DNA of 64,000 nucleotides from Novosphingobium resinovorum (lineage in GTDB: Bacteria > Pseudomonadota > Alphaproteobacteria > Sphingomonadales > Sphingomonadaceae). Under the pieces are notes generated by a model. It searched no databases, had not been told where the DNA came from, and saw nothing but the letters and a program-made list of their open reading frames with translations. The DNA is taken from NCBI RefSeq assembly GCF_027922145.1, contig NZ_BSFC01000044.1, positions 62,001 to 126,000 on the forward strand, read 5' to 3'. The position numbers and the translations under genes were made by a program. Positions 61,435 through 64,000 of the stretch are shown piece by piece (position 1 is the stretch's first letter; each line of letters starts with the position of its first letter).

Positions 61435-62682
61435 ATGGCGAACGCCTGCGAACAGCTCACCGAATACGCTTCCGCCGGGGTCGCCCCGGCGCTGCGCGCG
61501 GTCGATTGCGTGGCGAACGAGATGGCGGCGGGCGCCTTCGGGCGGCTGTTCGGGGCAGGGGGCGCGATGGCCCCGGTGCTCACGATCGTGCTGACGCTCT
61601 ACATCGCGTTCTTCGCGTTCTCGCTGCTGACGGGGCGTTCCAGCCTCGGCATCTCGGCACTGAGCCCACGCATGCTGCGGCTCGGCGTGGTGCTGACCTT
61701 CGCGACGAGCTGGGTTGCCTATCAGGGCGTCGTCTGGAACCTCGCGATCGGCGGGCCGGACTGGGTCGCCGGCATGCTGATGGGCGCCAAGGGCTCGGCG
61801 ACGCAGCTGTTCGGCGACCGCATCGACATCGTCTTCTCCGCGATCAACCAGATTTCCGAAGCGACCTCGCAAGGCGCGCAGGCGGCCAAGGAGGGCGGCG
61901 AAGCTGCTGGCGGAGCCGCAGGCGCGGCCATCGCCGCCAAGGGCGCGGGCGGGCTGTTCACGCCCGAAAGCGTCATGTGGATGGGCGCGCTGTTGCTGCT
62001 GCTCGGCACCGTGGGCGTGCTGCTCACGGCGCGCATCGCGCTGGCGGTGCTGCTCGCGCTCGGGCCGATCTTCGTGGTCATGGCGCTGTTCGGCGGCACG
62101 CGCGGCCTCACCGCGGGCTGGCTCCGCGGCGTCGTGCTGACCGCGATCACGCCGCTCTTCGTGGTGCTCGGCGGCGGTATCACGCTGGAACTGCTGGTGC
62201 CGATCATCTCGGGCCTGGTCGAAAGCGCCAATGCGGGCGAGATCGACGGGCGCGGTGCGATGGCGTTCTTCCTCGTCGCCTCGGTCCACGTCGCGCTGAT
62301 GGTCATGGTGGTGAAGGTCGCCGCGACGATGGTGACCGGCTGGCAGGTCTTCGGCCTTGGCGCTTCCGAGCGTGATCGCGACGCGCCGCAGGGCCACGCC
62401 GCTGCTCCGGCCCCGGCCGCCGCGCCCGCATCCTCTGTATCCGCCTACCAGAGCCGCACCTCGACCGTATCTGCCGCTGCCGCGGCGGCGGGTGCTTCGG
62501 TGACGGGTGGCGAGAGTGCAGCACGTTCAAGCGACCGGCGAACCGTGGTAACCCAAGTCGTGGGCGGGGGAATCGAACCTCTGCGTCAGGGCGATTCGGC
62601 CACGCGCGCCAAGGGGATCGGCAGCCGGTTCCGCAGTGCCTCGAACGACACCGGCAAGTTGCCGAAGGAGAAGACACGATGA
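61435..62682 (+). CDS. virB6: VirB6/TrbL-family polytopic membrane protein
   Basis: The 415-residue protein has a short Cys-containing N-terminus and about six membrane helices (for example APVLTIVLTLYIAFFAFSLL, MLRLGVVLTFATSWVAYQGV, WMGALLLLLGTVGVLLTARI, VLTAITPLFVVLGGGITLEL). A central Gly/Ala-rich loop holds EATSQGAQAAKEGGEAAGGA. The last 90 residues are a low-complexity Ala/Ser/Pro tail. In Agrobacterium VirB6 forms part of the inner-membrane channel. GGAG precedes the ATG; the stop overlaps virB9 (ATGA). Confidence 0.9.
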   Translation: MANACEQLTEYASAGVAPALRAVDCVANEMAAGAFGRLFGAGGAMAPVLTIVLTLYIAFFAFSLLTGRSSLGISALSPRMLRLGVVLTFATSWVAYQGVVWNLAIGGPDWVAGMLMGAKGSATQLFGDRIDIVFSAINQISEATSQGAQAAKEGGEAAGGAAGAAIAAKGAGGLFTPESVMWMGALLLLLGTVGVLLTARIALAVLLALGPIFVVMALFGGTRGLTAGWLRGVVLTAITPLFVVLGGGITLELLVPIISGLVESANAGEIDGRGAMAFFLVASVHVALMVMVVKVAATMVTGWQVFGLGASERDRDAPQGHAAAPAPAAAPASSVSAYQSRTSTVSAAAAAAGASVTGGESAARSSDRRTVVTQVVGGGIEPLRQGDSATRAKGIGSRFRSASNDTGKLPKEKTR

Positions 62683-63548
62683 CCCGCGCAACGCTGCGCA
62701 AGACCGTCCTTGCGGGCAGCCTGATGGCGCTCGCGCTGGCGGCTCCCGCCCGGGCGGACGACCGCTTGCTCGCCCACGCCTACAGCGAGAGCGAAGTCGT
62801 GCGCATCGACGGCAAGGCCGGCGTGCAGGCGACCATCGCCTTCGGCGAGGGCGAGGCGATCGAGAACGTCGCGGTCGGCGATTCGCAGGCCTGGCAGATC
62901 ACGCCGAACAAGCGCGCCGACCTGCTCTTCGTGAAGCCGCTCGAAGCCACCGCGCGCACCAACATGACGGTGGTGACCAACCGCCACACCTATTTCTTCG
63001 ACCTCGTCGCCTCGACTAAGGCGAGGCCGCTCTACATGCTGCGCTTCACCTACAAGGATGAGCCCAAGCCGCAGGCCGCGCCTGCCGCGGCAGGGCTGGA
63101 TGCATCCGAGGCCGGGCTGGCGCTGGGCGACCCTTCCGCCGTGCCCGCCGATCCGGCTGCGCTGAACTTCGCATGGAAGCGCGTCGGTCCGGAAAAGCTG
63201 CTGCCTTCGCGCATCTATGACGACGGCCAGTCGACCTACCTGCTGTGGCCGGAGCAGACTTCGGTTCCCGCGATCCTCGTGACCAACGAGAAGGGTGACG
63301 AAGGCCCGGTGAACTATGCGGTGCGGGGCGCGACGATCGTGATCGACGACGTGCCGAACACGCTGATCCTGCGTTCCGGCAAGACCAAGGCGGAACTGGT
63401 GAACACGCTGCCGCTCTCCTCGCGCCCGGCCAAGCCCCAACCTGCGTCGGTCGCTCCAGCAACAGCGCCGACTGTCGCGGCGAATTCGCCTGCACCGCAA
63501 GCTGCGCCGACTGTCGCTCCCACTGCACCCACGTCACAGGGAAACTGA
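62679..63548 (+). CDS. virB9: VirB9/TrbG-type outer-membrane core protein
   Basis: The 289-residue protein has a cleavable signal peptide (MALALAAPARADD). The VirB9 N-terminal domain is recognised by HAYSESEVVRIDGKAGVQAT, AWQITPNKRADLLFVKPLEA, and the NMTVVTNRHTYFFDLV motif typical of the family. The beta-rich C-terminal lobe carries PSRIYDDGQSTYLLWPE, the binding site for VirB7 or VirB10 in model systems. A Pro/Ala tail follows. It forms the outer-membrane ring with VirB10. It directly follows virB6, where virB8 would be expected. Confidence 0.92.
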   Translation: MTRATLRKTVLAGSLMALALAAPARADDRLLAHAYSESEVVRIDGKAGVQATIAFGEGEAIENVAVGDSQAWQITPNKRADLLFVKPLEATARTNMTVVTNRHTYFFDLVASTKARPLYMLRFTYKDEPKPQAAPAAAGLDASEAGLALGDPSAVPADPAALNFAWKRVGPEKLLPSRIYDDGQSTYLLWPEQTSVPAILVTNEKGDEGPVNYAVRGATIVIDDVPNTLILRSGKTKAELVNTLPLSSRPAKPQPASVAPATAPTVAANSPAPQAAPTVAPTAPTSQGN

Positions 63549-63551
63549 TCC

Positions 63552-64000
63552 ATGGCGCCGAATTCCTCGTCCAACTCGGCCTTTCGTGAGCGCTTTTCCG
63601 GCGATGCGGCTACCGACCCGCGTGAGGGCGAAGGTGCGCAGGTCATCGATCTGGCGACGCGCAACGTCCTGCCGCAAGTCACCCAGCGCAAGAAGGCCGA
63701 CGGCCTCGGCCTTGCCGCCGGTGTGCTGATCGTGGCGGCGCTCGGCGGCCTGACGCTGTGGTCGATGGATTCGGCCCGCAACGGCACTGCCGACCTCAAG
63801 CCCGCCGCACCCGCGCCGCAGCCCGCAGCGCCCGTCGCCGTCCCCGCGGCCGTGGCGCCTGCCGTTCCGGCCCCGATGCCCGCGCCGCTTCCGGCCCCTG
63901 CGCCCGCCCCGGTGCTGGCCGCCGCGCCGGGGACCGAGATCGCACCTCAGGCCAACCGCTTCGCCAGCCCGACCGTCGTGTTCGACGCGGGCACCGGCGC
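63552..64000 (+). CDS. virB10: VirB10/TrbI-type core protein (partial; runs off the right edge)
   Basis: The first 149 residues are present: a polar cytoplasmic N-terminus, one membrane helix (GLAAGVLIVAALGGLTLWSM, about 52-71), then a long Pro/Ala-rich periplasmic linker. The conserved beta-barrel C-terminus lies beyond the window. This layout and its position three bases after virB9 identify VirB10, which spans the envelope from inner membrane to outer-membrane core. Confidence 0.88.
   Translation, partial: MAPNSSSNSAFRERFSGDAATDPREGEGAQVIDLATRNVLPQVTQRKKADGLGLAAGVLIVAALGGLTLWSMDSARNGTADLKPAAPAPQPAAPVAVPAAVAPAVPAPMPAPLPAPAPAPVLAAAPGTEIAPQANRFASPTVVFDAGTG

Overview
The window is a GC-rich (roughly 65%), densely coded chromosomal segment. 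Several traits together point to an alphaproteobacterium of the Sphingomonadaceae, probably close to Novosphingobium: a complete Entner-Doudoroff operon of the Zymomonas/sphingomonad type, a leaderless GH68 sucrose enzyme, the 180-kDa class of NAD-glutamate dehydrogenase, a TonB receptor paired with a lipoprotein, and short palindromic repeats. The genus is inferred from gene content only. No rRNA, tRNA, CRISPR array, insertion sequence or phage gene was recognised.

Layout. 1-6.1 kb: hflK and partial hflC (minus), divergent from a translationally coupled mrp / molybdenum hydroxylase / hemH set. 6.2-10 kb: a MarR-like regulator and two coupled flavoproteins. 10-13.4 kb: a specialised Hsp70 (HscC-like) with a membrane-anchored J-like partner. 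13.5-18.2 kb: a sucrose locus (LacI regulator, MFS transporter, GH68 enzyme, ROK fructokinase). 18.4-23.1 kb: NAD-glutamate dehydrogenase. 23.2-27.1 kb: an Lrp-type regulator and phenylalanine/tyrosine catabolism genes (phhA, 4-hydroxyphenylpyruvate dioxygenase, a VOC protein, maiA). 27.1-34 kb: a HAD phosphatase and an arginine succinyltransferase (AST) cluster holding astA, astB and astD plus an M20 hydrolase and a DUF1338/HglS-like enzyme. 34.1-35.2 kb: nitronate monooxygenase. 35.4-43.2 kb: zwf-edd-glk-eda followed by a divergent PEP-carboxylase-like gene, all minus strand with overlapping stops and starts except after zwf.

43.5-51.9 kb is a complete phosphate-starvation locus: phoR, an OprO/P-like porin, pstS, pstC, pstA, pstB, phoU, phoB. 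Tandem 11-bp-phased GTCAT half-sites (Pho boxes) precede the porin and pstS. 52-52.9 kb: a TMEM165/GDT1 manganese-exporter-like gene behind a yybP-ykoY-type Mn riboswitch. 53-57.4 kb: a lipoprotein and TonB receptor pair whose upstream region also carries a series of Pho-like half-sites. From 57.7 kb to the right edge: a small TPR protein, then a type IV secretion cluster (virB2, B3, B4, B6, B9 and the start of virB10) with no virB5 or virB8 in its usual place.

Working together: sucrose is imported, split and phosphorylated, and its hexoses feed the Entner-Doudoroff operon. Amino-acid catabolism (Phe/Tyr, Arg, Glu) supplies carbon and nitrogen. The right half is organised around phosphate limitation and cell-envelope transport. 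Five copies of one palindromic repeat and one copy of another lie between genes, several of them inside apparent operons.
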